This document shows positions 24,892-33,853 of a DNA stretch of 33,981 nucleotides, piece by piece (within the stretch, counting starts at the first letter, position 1; each line of letters begins with the position of its first letter). Source of the DNA: Rhodospirillaceae bacterium (lineage in GTDB: Bacteria > Pseudomonadota > Alphaproteobacteria > Rhodospirillales > UBA2165); the NCBI GenBank assembly GCA_018649725.1, contig JABIHH010000044.1, forward strand, positions 1 through 33,981, in the 5' to 3' direction. A program made the position numbers and the translations under genes. The notes beneath the pieces are model-generated. The model was given only the letters and a program-made list of their open reading frames with translations. It was not told where the DNA came from and made no database searches.

Positions 24892-27393
24892 CTAGTTTAT
24901 CACGCGTTCTTGCGGAAGGCTCACTGTGACTGTTGTGCCTTTGTTGGGTTCGCTTTCAACTGTGAGACTCCCCCCATGGGCCTCGACCAACCCTTTAGTG
25001 AGAGGTAAACCAAGACCAGTTCCCTCACCACTTTGCATCGCGTTTCCTCGTTCCGCTTGACCAAACTTTTCCATCGCTTTGGCAAGGTCTTTAGCATCCA
25101 TACCAATGCCAGTATCAGAGATGACCAGGAGTATAGAATTATCATTAGCGATTTCCGCGTTAACAGAAACACTGCCGCCGACATTGGTGAACTTCACCGC
25201 GTTGGAAAGTAGATTAACCAAAATTTGTTTCATCCTTAGTTCGTCGGCTAGGATGGCTGGAAATTTGCGAGCCAATGCGTTGACTAAGTTAACTCCTTCG
25301 AATTTAGCTCTATCATTCACCATCCGGAAGGACTCATCAATAATTTGATCGATCTGAACCTCAGATTCATGGAGCTCAATTTTGCCAGCTTCAATAACTG
25401 ACACATCAAGAATTTCATTAATTAGACCGAGTAGGTGTTGGCCAGAATTTTTAATATCACTCACGTAGTCAAGATACTTTTCGTTTCCCAAGGCACCGAA
25501 GGTCTCTTCTTTTATAACCTCGGAAAATCCTATAATAGCATTGAGCGGCGTCCGCAATTCGTGGCTCATATTGGCGAGAAATTCCGTTTTAGCCCGACTG
25601 GCGATTTCAGCCTGTTCTTGCGCTTCTAGCATCTCTAATTCGTATTTCTTACGCTCGGTAATATCCTCCTCCATACTCACAAAATGGGTGATCTCACCGA
25701 CCTCGTTCTTGATCGGATTAATTGAAGCAGACACCCAGAAAAAGGTCCCATTCTTATGCATATCGAGAACTTCACCGTGCCATTCATTACCATCGCGAAT
25801 GGTTTTCCAAAGTTCACGGTAAGTCTCAGGAGGCGTAGCGCCAGATTTGAGCAAACCTGGTTTTTGACCGATAGCTTCCGCCGCCGTATAGCCGCTTAAT
25901 TCAGTAAACTTAGCATTGACGTATTCGATGACGCCCGTTTTATCCGTGATCATCACCATCGAAGGGTTTTGCTCGACCGCCGAAGATAATTTTATGATTT
26001 TTTCTTCAGCCTTCTTGCGGTCGGTGATGTCTCGAGCAATCGACTGGATCAGAATTTGCCCCTCGCGCTCCACTGCAGCATTGCTTATTTCTACTAAGAT
26101 TTCTGTCCCATCTTTTCGTAAATGTATGCGCTCCGATAGCTTGGAAACATCATCTTCAAGCAGCCTTTCAATTCTTTCATTTGAATCTTTGCGATTGAGC
26201 CTATCACTCGAAATTAATTGTAATGGTTGTCCAATAATTTCATCACGGAAATAGCCCAACCTTTCAGCACCAACCTTATTAACGTCGACAAAAGTTTTGG
26301 TTTCTGGATTAACCAAATAAATCCCATCTTTAGCGCTTTCAAAAATTGACCGATAATTTTGCTCGCTTTTAGCTAATTCTGCGGTGCGATCCTCGACACG
26401 TTTTTCCAGATTTTCATTTATTACCTTTAGTTTGCTTTCTGCATATTCTCTCAAACTGACTTGACTGAATATGGAAGACGCCGACCAATACAATCCCGCC
26501 GATGCGATCAAACCCAGGCAAAACAATAAGAAGGCATTCCGCTTCCAAGGTGATAAAGCGTTATTTCGGTCGAGGCGTGAGACGATTGTATATGACGAAT
26601 TTGCTATTTTTGAATAAGAAACTATATCAGAGTTATTCGGATCAAGTACTTGTCCTATCAGGTTTCCTTTTTGGTTTTTTCCTGCAATTTCAGCGAATAG
26701 TTTTGTGCCTTGTATTGACGGAATTTTATCCTTCGGCTTATTCCTAAAAAAATTATTTGACCAAACAAACAGCTTGCCGCTCGGCGATACGAGAGCAGCT
26801 GAAATTTTCTCCCTCTCTTCAGTCGAGTGATAAAATTCTGAAAAATAATTTTGATCTACGACAGCCATTAAAACACCGTCAAATCTACCTTTTGGGCCGG
26901 TTATTCGGTGGGAAACAGGAACAAAAACTTTGCCGGTTGAGCGGCCTATGATTGGCTCATCGATAAAGATATCGTGCAAACTATTTTTTATTTGAACCTT
27001 GAAATAATTTCGGTTCGCAAGATTGAAACCGCGCGACTTTCCAGTATTAGAAAAGGTATCAGAACCATCCCGGCGAATGGCTATTAGGTTTCGTATATGA
27101 GGAACAGAATCTGTCAGAATCTTGAAACGGTCAATATTACTCTGAGTCATTTTTGGGCTGCCATCAGCAAGGGCATCCATATGAGACAGAGCGGAATCCA
27201 TTGTTAACAATACGCCATTAAAAGACTGAGCGGCATGTTCAGACATGATTAGCGTTTGGTTTTCGACCCGGTGTTTAATGTTTGAAATTGATGAACTGTA
27301 ATCTTGCCAAACTGAATAGGAAACAAGGCCAAAAAACACAACCAGACCAATTGCTGCAGTCGAAATAAATTTTGTGCTTATTTTTAGCGCCAT
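24892..27393 (-). CDS. Membrane-bound Cache-PAS-PAS sensor histidine kinase
   Basis: An 833-residue two-component sensor. A first membrane helix lies at about residues 10-28. A periplasmic Cache-like sensor follows (about 30-280), with the RGFNLANRNYFKVQI and GRSTGKVFVPVSHRI segments, then a second helix at about 286-308. A coiled coil (313-345) and two PAS domains (about 345-460 and 470-585) come next. The HisKA domain has phospho-acceptor His611 in FLANMSHELRTPLN. The ATPase domain has N-box LVNLLSNAVKFT, SDTGIGM and GEGTGLGLPL. No receiver domain is fused and no response regulator is encoded nearby, so it is an orphan kinase here. Cache sensors usually detect small organic ligands. The gene is convergent with Rieske 5 and has no proven link to the catabolic cluster. 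Confidence 0.93.
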   Translation of the reverse strand: MALKISTKFISTAAIGLVVFFGLVSYSVWQDYSSSISNIKHRVENQTLIMSEHAAQSFNGVLLTMDSALSHMDALADGSPKMTQSNIDRFKILTDSVPHIRNLIAIRRDGSDTFSNTGKSRGFNLANRNYFKVQIKNSLHDIFIDEPIIGRSTGKVFVPVSHRITGPKGRFDGVLMAVVDQNYFSEFYHSTEEREKISAALVSPSGKLFVWSNNFFRNKPKDKIPSIQGTKLFAEIAGKNQKGNLIGQVLDPNNSDIVSYSKIANSSYTIVSRLDRNNALSPWKRNAFLLFCLGLIASAGLYWSASSIFSQVSLREYAESKLKVINENLEKRVEDRTAELAKSEQNYRSIFESAKDGIYLVNPETKTFVDVNKVGAERLGYFRDEIIGQPLQLISSDRLNRKDSNERIERLLEDDVSKLSERIHLRKDGTEILVEISNAAVEREGQILIQSIARDITDRKKAEEKIIKLSSAVEQNPSMVMITDKTGVIEYVNAKFTELSGYTAAEAIGQKPGLLKSGATPPETYRELWKTIRDGNEWHGEVLDMHKNGTFFWVSASINPIKNEVGEITHFVSMEEDITERKKYELEMLEAQEQAEIASRAKTEFLANMSHELRTPLNAIIGFSEVIKEETFGALGNEKYLDYVSDIKNSGQHLLGLINEILDVSVIEAGKIELHESEVQIDQIIDESFRMVNDRAKFEGVNLVNALARKFPAILADELRMKQILVNLLSNAVKFTNVGGSVSVNAEIANDNSILLVISDTGIGMDAKDLAKAMEKFGQAERGNAMQSGEGTGLGLPLTKGLVEAHGGSLTVESEPNKGTTVTVSLPQERVIN

Positions 27394-27793
27394 GATCCGT
27401 CACTGAAATTATTTTATACGTAAATTGTCAAATTTTCTGAAATAGACATTAAAATTCAAATATTCATTTCCCGCTCATATCGTCTGTGACGAGTCTTTGA
27501 TCCATATTAGTCTGGCAACAAAAAGGCGTTGAAATCACCATTCATGTTTCTCATCGTGAATGAGTTTTATCGCCTATCTACATAGGTATGTAACATTATA
27601 TTTCAATATACTTCGGTACAAAATATTGTCGATGTCGGCAGGAAGCTTATTGATTTGATCTGCAAAATGATCAAATCAATTTTCAAAATCTAAAATATAG
27701 TTTGGAAATATGGTTTGAAAATATGCTGCCAAATTTTGCTATATCGCGGATCAAGCCAAAACGGGCATATTTTATTGTTTTTAAACAAATAAA
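27394..27793. other. AT-rich intergenic region between kinase gene and tRNA-Ser
   Basis: About 400 bases with no credible gene. The minus strand should hold the kinase promoter, though no convincing -35/-10 pair was found. Its one clear structure is the inverted repeat at 27649-27680. Confidence 0.5.
27649..27680. repeat. Perfect 12-bp inverted repeat
   Basis: Arms ATTGATTTGATC and GATCAAATCAAT are separated by eight bases. It lies downstream of tRNA-Ser on the minus strand and upstream of the kinase start. There is no T run, so it may be a transcript-end hairpin or a regulator site. Confidence 0.6.
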
Positions 27794-27883
27794 TGGAGGA
27801 GAGAGAGGGATTCGAACCCTCGAAACGCTCGCGCGCTTGCCAGTTTTCAAGACTGGTGCCTTCAACCACTCGGCCACCTCTCC
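27794..27883 (-). tRNA. tRNA-Ser (anticodon UGA)
   Basis: A 90-base class II tRNA read on the minus strand. Acceptor GGAGAGG pairs with TCTCTCC (one G-U pair). The anticodon stem is CCAGT/ACTGG with loop CTTGAAA, so the anticodon is TGA and reads UCA. A long variable arm (AAGCGC/GCGTTT) is typical of serine tRNAs. The T arm is GAGGG-TTCGAAT-CCCTC. The 3' CCA is encoded. The base before CCA is T, whereas G is usual in bacterial serine tRNAs. Confidence 0.95.
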
Positions 27884-28036
27884 TCGGTGCGATGTTTCTA
27901 ACGGGCGTCGCGCTTTGTTTCAAGCACCTTCTGGCACTCCCTGGTCTTAATGTGAATATTGCTTCCCTCGCAAATATGCCGTATGCCCTAAGGATAAACT
28001 TTGAATGGATTAAGTTAGATTTTGAGGGGATTTTTT

Positions 28037-28522
28037 ATGCCGAATTTTAAACATTTTTTGAGTTACCAAGTTGGGGCTAAACTGGGTTTGCTGGTTGTGG
28101 CGCTTGTTTTGGTTGGTTGCGCCTCTGGCGAGCCGTACGGCACGGCAAAAAGCAAAATTCCTGCGCTAAAATCAGATATGGGACGTATTTTTGTTTATCG
28201 CAGCATCAATCCTTTTGCTGTTTTTAAGCCTCGTCTATTCAAACTCGATGGTAAAAATATTGGTGATACGTTTGCATCGACTATTATTTATCACGATGTG
28301 ACGCCTGGGAAGCACGTCGTAAATTATAACAGTGGACGAAGCAATCTGACCATCAATGTATCGGCGGGCGGGAAGGTTTATTTGAAATACTCCATCGTTT
28401 CTGACACCGTTGCTGTGGGCAATACAGCAGTTGAAATAATCGATAGTAAGACGGCGGAAGGTGAGTTAACCGGCATTCATCTGGTTGAAACCATGATCCG
28501 TAATCCCGACGAGATAAAATAG
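28037..28522 (+). CDS. DUF2846-like lipoprotein
   Basis: A 161-residue predicted lipoprotein. The signal peptide has a hydrophobic core (LGLLVVALV) and lipobox LVGC, with lipidation at Cys28. The mature domain, with GRIFVYRSINPFAVFKPRLFKLDG and the YHDVTPGKHVVNYN segment, resembles DUF2846, a short beta-rich domain found in envelope lipoproteins. GAGGGG lies upstream of ATG 28037; the frame upstream to a TTG at 28022 is not used. It is followed after 16 bases by a family 2 glycosyltransferase, so both may be cotranscribed. Function unknown; envelope location is the firm inference. Confidence 0.83.
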   Translation: MPNFKHFLSYQVGAKLGLLVVALVLVGCASGEPYGTAKSKIPALKSDMGRIFVYRSINPFAVFKPRLFKLDGKNIGDTFASTIIYHDVTPGKHVVNYNSGRSNLTINVSAGGKVYLKYSIVSDTVAVGNTAVEIIDSKTAEGELTGIHLVETMIRNPDEIK

Positions 28523-28538
28523 TCGTTCCCGGCATCCA

Positions 28539-29324
28539 ATGACAAAGGCAACTTTATCTGCGCTTGTCGTTGTTCACAATGAAGAGGCGATCTTAGAGGA
28601 TTGCCTCAAGCGTCTGGACTGGGTCGATGAATTGGTCGTTGTCTTGGATAAATGCACCGATGGCTCGAAAGCTATTTCCCAAGCCCACAATGCACGTTTG
28701 CTGGAAGGATCGTGGGAGATTGAGGGGCCAAGGCGGAATGACGGCATTGATTTTTGTAAAACCGATTGGATTTTAGAGGTCGATGCGGATGAGTGGATCA
28801 CGCCTGAATTAGCGAGTGAAATCAGAAAAACCATCGATGCGCCTGAGTACGATGTTTATAATCTCATTGTGGATAATTATATCGGCGACAAGCACGTCGT
28901 TCATGGATGGGGTGGCGGCTCATTTGGCAAGCCGAGCTATATAGGTCTGTTTCGCAAAGGCGTTAAAACCTGGGGGATGCAACGGCTTCATCCGCATTTA
29001 ACGGTGACCGGCGCCGAATCTCCGACCAGTCTACAGCATCACGTTGTTCATCATATCTATGCAGATTTTTCAGAAATGCTCCACCGCCTGGATCGCTACA
29101 CGACTTTTAGGGCCAAGGATCTGGTCGACAATAATGAGATCATGTCGCCTGCCAATGCATTTCGGAAGTTCCTGTCGCGTTTTTATAAAGTGTATTTCCG
29201 CCGCTCGGCTTACAAAGAAGGCGGCTACGGATTTATGATCGCTCTCTGCGCGGCGCTTTATCCGCTGATCTCAAACATCAAAGCGATCTACGAAGAAGCC
29301 CCGCAATCAGCAAGCGCTAAATAA
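28539..29324 (+). CDS. Family 2 glycosyltransferase (WaaE/KdtX-like)
   Basis: A 261-residue GT-A fold enzyme. The N-terminal nucleotide-sugar site is ALVVVHNEEAILEDCL (8-23), the metal-binding motif is VDADEW (81-86), and GPRRNDGIDFC lies between. The overall size and the sequence around LVVVLDKCTDGS are like WaaE/KdtX enzymes that add glucose to the lipopolysaccharide inner core, but the acceptor cannot be read from sequence. There is no strong ribosome site before the ATG. Its stop and that of the convergent unknown gene face each other in TAAGCTTA (29322-29329), inside a 12-base palindrome. Confidence 0.88.
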   Translation: MTKATLSALVVVHNEEAILEDCLKRLDWVDELVVVLDKCTDGSKAISQAHNARLLEGSWEIEGPRRNDGIDFCKTDWILEVDADEWITPELASEIRKTIDAPEYDVYNLIVDNYIGDKHVVHGWGGGSFGKPSYIGLFRKGVKTWGMQRLHPHLTVTGAESPTSLQHHVVHHIYADFSEMLHRLDRYTTFRAKDLVDNNEIMSPANAFRKFLSRFYKVYFRRSAYKEGGYGFMIALCAALYPLISNIKAIYEEAPQSASAK

Positions 29325-29326
29325 GC

Positions 29327-29998
29327 TTATTGTTCCCGCCAACCGATTGCCTGGCCGGTTGCTGATTTAAATTCGGCGTTGAGGCGGTCATTTTCAAAAT
29401 GAAAATTAAATTTGAAATTGTTTGAGAAGAGGTGAGGGAATTCCTCTAAAGCGACTTGCGGGTTGCGCTCATATACATTGGCAAAGTCGGCTGAGGTATC
29501 AGCTGCACGCAGTAAAGGGGCGGAGGCACTTAGTTCATTGAATTTGGTGTTGAGAGCTTCATCTTTTTCAAATTCAGCTTCTAAAGCTGCCTGTTGCTCA
29601 CCGGCGTTAGAGACCACGACCCTGCCTTGCGAATCAACTGCCATGTCTGCCGCTACAGGTGCTTGAATACCCTGTGAGGAGAAAAAATGTCGCAATCGAT
29701 TGCTTAACTCGGCAGATTTTTCCTCAAAAGCGTGTTTTAAGCCTTGGAGGGGCAGACTGCCATTGGGATTAGCTTCGATGCCGAACGGTAAAATCTGATC
29801 AAGGAGGGCATCGGCCTCGGCCTCAGGATCATCTCCAACTTCCCCCGATACATTGATTTCAACAGCGCCTTCAACGGGCTGAAAGATATCAGATTCACTA
29901 GAATCCTGGGAGTCTTCAGCTAAAAGCGGCGAGGGGCGCTCGACCAAATCGAGCGGGCGGCGAAAAAGATGCTGGTTGGTTAAGTCCTGGATTTCCAT
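29327..29998 (-). CDS. Acidic hypothetical protein
   Basis: A 223-residue protein not recognised as a known family. It is strongly acidic between about residues 25 and 80, contains no cysteine, and has predicted helices around residues 85-110 and 130-155. No signal peptide or membrane helix is seen, so it is probably cytoplasmic. A good GGGAG lies about nine bases before the ATG, supporting a real gene. It is convergent with the glycosyltransferase and divergent from the Gfo/Idh/MocA gene. Confidence 0.68.
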   Translation of the reverse strand: MEIQDLTNQHLFRRPLDLVERPSPLLAEDSQDSSESDIFQPVEGAVEINVSGEVGDDPEAEADALLDQILPFGIEANPNGSLPLQGLKHAFEEKSAELSNRLRHFFSSQGIQAPVAADMAVDSQGRVVVSNAGEQQAALEAEFEKDEALNTKFNELSASAPLLRAADTSADFANVYERNPQVALEEFPHLFSNNFKFNFHFENDRLNAEFKSATGQAIGWREQ

Positions 29999-30160
29999 TT
30001 TAAATCTCCCTCATTTAGTCACTACAAACTCGTTGAAATTGGTAGGTGATTTGTTCCCGTGGGAGAAATACGCAAGAGCCGTGCCATTTTGTCATTTCGA
30101 AGGGGAAAGACTTTCTTTAAGGCGAAGAGGGTTCTAAAATTTACCAAATTGGGGGTTTAG

Positions 30161-31147
30161 ATGATTAATGCAGCATTATTTGGTTTGGGGCGCTGGGGCA
30201 GTGTTTTGCTTAACTCGATCCAGGGAGCGGATGTCGCTAAAAGCGATAAAATTGAAATCACCACTGGTATCGCCCGCTCGCTTGAGAATTATCAAGATCT
30301 CGCATCAAAAACCGGCATTGAGCTTTCAGATGATTATACGGATGTGTTGGCTGACCCGGCGATTCATGCCGTGCTGCTCGCGACGCCCCCCTTTGCCCAT
30401 GCCGAGCAAATTATGGCGGCGGCCAAAGCCGGCAAGCATGTCTTTGTTGAGAAACCATTTACGCTTGATGTCGCAGAAGCCAAAAGAGCCGTTCAGGCGT
30501 GCCAAGAGGCAGGTGTTATTTTAGCAGTTGGTTTTAACCGACGCTATTACCCATCGATCACGGCGCTGACCCAGATGATTGAGGAGGGACGGATCGGTGA
30601 GGTGCAACATATCGAAGCGCATTTTTGCGGCATAACGGCGATGAGTATACCCGAAGATTCCTGGCGAGGAGAGCGGGCCAACAATCCTGCCGGTGGTATG
30701 GTGGCGCGCGGCATTCATTGTTTAGATAGCATGATCCATCTCTGCGGCGATGTTGAAAGTGTGAGCGTGGATAGTGATCGGCGGATATCTCCCGCCGACA
30801 TTGATGATGTCACGACCATGTTGCTGCGCTTTAAATCCGGCGTGACGGGGTATCTCGCAACGCTCATGTCGACCGGCGAATATTGGCGTTTGCAAGTTTT
30901 TGGCTCAAAAGGCTGGATTGAACTGCGCAGCCCCACGGAATTATTGGTCTCGGACGTCAAAGGCAATACCGAGCGCGTGACCTATCCAGATATCGATTGG
31001 CAACGGACCGAGCTTGAAAACTTCGCCGATGCGATTACCGGCGAGAGACCGTTTTATATTAAGCCAGAGCAAGCCTTGCATGGCGTCGAAGTGCTGGAAG
31101 CAATTTCGGCCTCGATCAATTCTGGGGCACGCGTGGACATTGACTGA
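30161..31147 (+). CDS. Gfo/Idh/MocA family oxidoreductase
   Basis: A 328-residue NAD(P)-dependent oxidoreductase. The Rossmann motif GLGRWG is at 8-13, EKP at 97-99 (Lys98 is the conserved active-site lysine) and GIHCLD at 184-189 supplies the conserved His/Asp. The family oxidises or reduces sugars, inositols and related compounds; the substrate here is unknown. LigC of the protocatechuate pathway is a member, but this protein keeps EKP and lacks LigC-like segments, so it is not called LigC. GGGGG precedes the ATG. Its stop overlaps by eight bases the proposed start of the next gene. Confidence 0.9.
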   Translation: MINAALFGLGRWGSVLLNSIQGADVAKSDKIEITTGIARSLENYQDLASKTGIELSDDYTDVLADPAIHAVLLATPPFAHAEQIMAAAKAGKHVFVEKPFTLDVAEAKRAVQACQEAGVILAVGFNRRYYPSITALTQMIEEGRIGEVQHIEAHFCGITAMSIPEDSWRGERANNPAGGMVARGIHCLDSMIHLCGDVESVSVDSDRRISPADIDDVTTMLLRFKSGVTGYLATLMSTGEYWRLQVFGSKGWIELRSPTELLVSDVKGNTERVTYPDIDWQRTELENFADAITGERPFYIKPEQALHGVEVLEAISASINSGARVDID

Positions 31148-31898
31148 CCAGCTCCAGCATGCGCGATTACTGGTTCCTTTTGGCACCAAAGACTGGTCGC
31201 CGGACCGGGTTGTAATAAGCAAAGACGCGAAAGGTGAGCCGGTTTTTAAAACACCGGTATCGCACGTCGTGCTCGAGATTAAGAAGCGACAAGCACTGAG
31301 GTTGAATTCTGACTGGTACCATTTGTATGAACGCCCTGCCGCAAATACCTTGCTGACTGCTTCTGATCGATTTCAATTCGTGGTTGGGCATATGCCGATG
31401 TATTGCGATGTCTGGGATAAATTTCAGCAGTTATTTTTAAGCAAATACTTCACTTTTATTGAACAACATATTGAAGAAAATCGCCCTACGTTGGAGCAAA
31501 AGCTCGCTGGCATAAAGAGCTTATACAGCTATCAGGATTGGTTGTTATCAGCATATTTGCCGGTGCCGCAGGCAATCGTATATGTACCGAAAGATAGTTC
31601 CACTGAGACCTACGCAGATCAAGACATGTTGCGAGTGCCGCTTTTATTTTGGACAGGTGAGGAAGCTTTGGTTTTATTTTTTACCGGCAATGATACGCCC
31701 AGTCCCCGGCGGATGTCGGCGCAGAAAAAATTACACGATAAGGGTTATCGGATTTTGGAAGTCCCGCAACAAGACTTGATAGCAGAGGATCAAACTGGGA
31801 TCGAGACTTTGTTGCGGACAAATTTCAGCACGTTTTGGGACGCTGAAATATTGCCTTCTGGAACGTTCAGGCCAGAGATTAATGATCCCAAAACTTAA
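31140..31898 (+). CDS. Hypothetical protein coupled to the oxidoreductase gene
   Basis: A 252-residue protein with no recognised domain. The frame is open back to 31014. The TTG at 31140 (start MTDQLQHARLLVPFG) is proposed because the region upstream is the end of the oxidoreductase in another frame, and because an eight-base overlap is typical of coupled genes. Visible features are a soluble composition, several aromatic clusters (YCDVWDKFQQLF, SLYSYQDWLLSAY) and a C-terminal PSGTFRPEI. No signal peptide or membrane helix is seen. Its stop overlaps that of the convergent COG0523 GTPase gene (31895-31898). The start choice is uncertain. Confidence 0.7.
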   Translation: MTDQLQHARLLVPFGTKDWSPDRVVISKDAKGEPVFKTPVSHVVLEIKKRQALRLNSDWYHLYERPAANTLLTASDRFQFVVGHMPMYCDVWDKFQQLFLSKYFTFIEQHIEENRPTLEQKLAGIKSLYSYQDWLLSAYLPVPQAIVYVPKDSSTETYADQDMLRVPLLFWTGEEALVLFFTGNDTPSPRRMSAQKKLHDKGYRILEVPQQDLIAEDQTGIETLLRTNFSTFWDAEILPSGTFRPEINDPKT

Positions 31899-32914
31899 GC
31901 CGCGATTTTTACCAGCAATTTATCGAGTGCGGCCTCGATTTCTTGATGAACGAGATTGCGCCCGATGAAAACGATAGAGCTGGCGCGCTCTGGCGTGGGC
32001 CAAGCTTCCAAGAGAACCGGATCATGGAGCGCTTGTTGAACACCATGGAGAACGACAGGACGGTCAAAACCCTCCAGATCAAGGATCGCTTTGATGCGTA
32101 TGACATCCTGGCCACGGAGCGAAATAATTGATTGCAGCCATTCTTTGACTGTCGGCCAGGGTAGGGCTGTGTCCCGCCTAATACAGAACGTCGAAATTTC
32201 CTCATTGTGCCGATTTACGTTATGGGCGTGACCGTGATCTTCCGCAAAATCCTTCCCCAGCCATTCATCGATATTGATCTGCTTCGACGCTGGATTGAAA
32301 TCATGGCGGTCAAATATGACGGTTGGATCAAGCACGCCGTTTAAGAGGTTTAATTTTTTAGCCGAGGGATTAAGCGTGGCCAATTCAGTGGTGATTAAGT
32401 CGATGGTTTTGGGCTCTGCTAAATCGGTCTTGGTTAAAAGCAACAAATCGGCAATGGCGACTTGTTTGATAGATTCTGGATTGTCTGCCAATTGCGCAAG
32501 GCCGTTTACACTATCTATTGTTGTAACGATCGAGTTGAGGACGTAGCGCTCGGTGATAATCGGATCTATCATCAGGGTTTGTAAAATAGGTGCCGGGTCG
32601 GCGAGGCCGGTGGTCTCGATAACCACCCGGCTAAAGCTCGGGATTTCGCCTTGCTCTTCACGAATGGCCAGGGTTTCCAGAGTGTCGAGTAGATCACCCC
32701 GTATGGTACAGCAGAGACAGCCATTTTTGAGCAGCACGACATCTTCGAAGGATGATTTTACTAACATGTGGTCGATGCCAACTTCACCGAACTCATTGAT
32801 GATGACGGCGGTGTCTTTCATCTCAACATGGCTAACGAGATGATTGAGCAAGGTGGTTTTGCCGCTGCCTAGAAACCCAGTGATGACATAAACGGGACGT
32901 TTGCTGTTAGTCAT
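31895..32914 (-). CDS. COG0523/CobW-type GTPase, putative metal chaperone
   Basis: A 339-residue G3E GTPase. Walker A is GFLGSGKT (13-20), the metal-binding motif is CLCC (Cys66, Cys68, Cys69), ETTG is at 100-103 and the guanine-specificity motif is TKTD. A histidine-rich stretch (DHGHAHNVNRHNEE) sits in the middle, before the CobW C-terminal domain. Family members deliver zinc or cobalt to client enzymes. The ATG overlaps the end of the DUF427 gene by eight bases, so translation is coupled. No Zur box was identified, so zinc control is only possible, not shown. Confidence 0.92.
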   Translation of the reverse strand: MTNSKRPVYVITGFLGSGKTTLLNHLVSHVEMKDTAVIINEFGEVGIDHMLVKSSFEDVVLLKNGCLCCTIRGDLLDTLETLAIREEQGEIPSFSRVVIETTGLADPAPILQTLMIDPIITERYVLNSIVTTIDSVNGLAQLADNPESIKQVAIADLLLLTKTDLAEPKTIDLITTELATLNPSAKKLNLLNGVLDPTVIFDRHDFNPASKQINIDEWLGKDFAEDHGHAHNVNRHNEEISTFCIRRDTALPWPTVKEWLQSIISLRGQDVIRIKAILDLEGFDRPVVLHGVQQALHDPVLLEAWPTPERASSIVFIGRNLVHQEIEAALDKLLVKIAA

Positions 32915-33464
32915 TTATCTTTTCAATTTGCAGAGGGCCGCCTTCATTTTCGGCACCGCTCAAGTGCCATTTATATCGGGAAGCATAGCGCTGGACGTCG
33001 AATATATCCCAGACGCGCCTGATCTCATTTTCTTCGATGTCGGTATTGTCGAATATATCACTAGGTGAGAGAACCGCTTGATCAGAATGGCGCAGCAGCC
33101 AGCAAAGTGCTTCCCAGCCTGTGCGCCCAGCCCTTGGGCTCGGATCCTGTTCAATCAATCCAGTACCTTTTGGCTGTCCGACAACCATGACATCTTTCCA
33201 AAAAGCGATGCGGTCATTGATGATAGCGGCCTCATCATACGGTTCAAAATACCGCCAAGCTGCGCTTTCGTTGGTCTTCCCGCCGACAATGATATCGTAA
33301 TAATTGGCTATGCCTTTCCAGTGACAGTAGGTCTGAGGCGCCGAAATATTTTTCACCAAATATTTGAAATTTACCGATTCAATGGGGAAATAAGCATTAC
33401 CCTCGACAAGCGCAATATCGTCGCTTTCGGCTATGAGAGTCTCGTTCCAAAAGGCTTTCGCCAT
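32907..33464 (-). CDS. DUF427 domain protein with C-terminal extension
   Basis: A 185-residue protein. Residues 1-100 form a DUF427 domain (ESDDIALVEGNAYFPIESVN, TYCHWKGIANYYDI and the DRIAFWKDV end). After about residue 105 an added part of roughly 80 residues contains GRTGWEALCWLLRHSDQAV and a helical stretch rich in acidic residues, with no family recognised. AGGA lies nine bases before the ATG. It is the first gene of a two-gene unit with the COG0523 GTPase, overlapping it by eight bases. The biochemical role of DUF427 is not established. Confidence 0.88.
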   Translation of the reverse strand: MAKAFWNETLIAESDDIALVEGNAYFPIESVNFKYLVKNISAPQTYCHWKGIANYYDIIVGGKTNESAAWRYFEPYDEAAIINDRIAFWKDVMVVGQPKGTGLIEQDPSPRAGRTGWEALCWLLRHSDQAVLSPSDIFDNTDIEENEIRRVWDIFDVQRYASRYKWHLSGAENEGGPLQIEKIND

Positions 33465-33655
33465 AATATTGGTCCTATTTTTGGATATCTAAATTTTATC
33501 CAATTCTAGATTCCATTTTGTGAAAAGGGAACTAAGAAGACAAAAGAAGAAAATTCCTCTAGATTAATACCGTGGACCTAAGAATTTTAGGGTTGCACCT
33601 CTATAGGGCCGAACGCAATATCGGCTCAGTTATTCAAGCTTATTTCTAGGTGTTT

Positions 33656-33853
33656 ATGGCTTATAGTTTCTATATCGAACCGTCAGTGAATTGTGTCTTT
33701 GTGCGACATTTCGATGTTTTTCACGTTGATGACACACTGAACCAATATCACGAGATGATCGAGAAACCAGAATATTTGCCTAATATGAACGTAATTCGAG
33801 ACGTTTTGACGACAACTCTTCCTGACGAATTTGGTTATAAATTTTGGGGCTGA
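33656..33853 (+). pseudogene. Short hypothetical gene, probably truncated by an insertion sequence
   Basis: A 65-residue frame with AGG before the ATG at 33656 (the GTG at 33650 is a weaker start). Its text (SFYIEPSVNCVFVRHFDVF, then MNVIRDVLTTTLPDE) looks like the N-terminal half of small alphaproteobacterial proteins of about 130-140 residues. The frame ends abruptly at 33851-33853, and the last two codons lie in the predicted IS end that begins at about 33846. It therefore looks like a gene cut by the insertion. The family is not known with certainty. Confidence 0.55.

Noticed and set aside
27702..28050. Plus-strand frames of 82 and 85 residues over the tRNA
   Set aside because: They are translations of the antisense of tRNA-Ser (the GERGIRTLE and EREGFEPS patterns are typical artefacts).
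30161..31147. Possible LigC (4-carboxy-2-hydroxymuconate semialdehyde dehydrogenase)
   Set aside because: Same superfamily, but the conserved EKP and GIHCLD motifs and the distant position point to a general sugar-type oxidoreductase. LigC-like segments are not seen.
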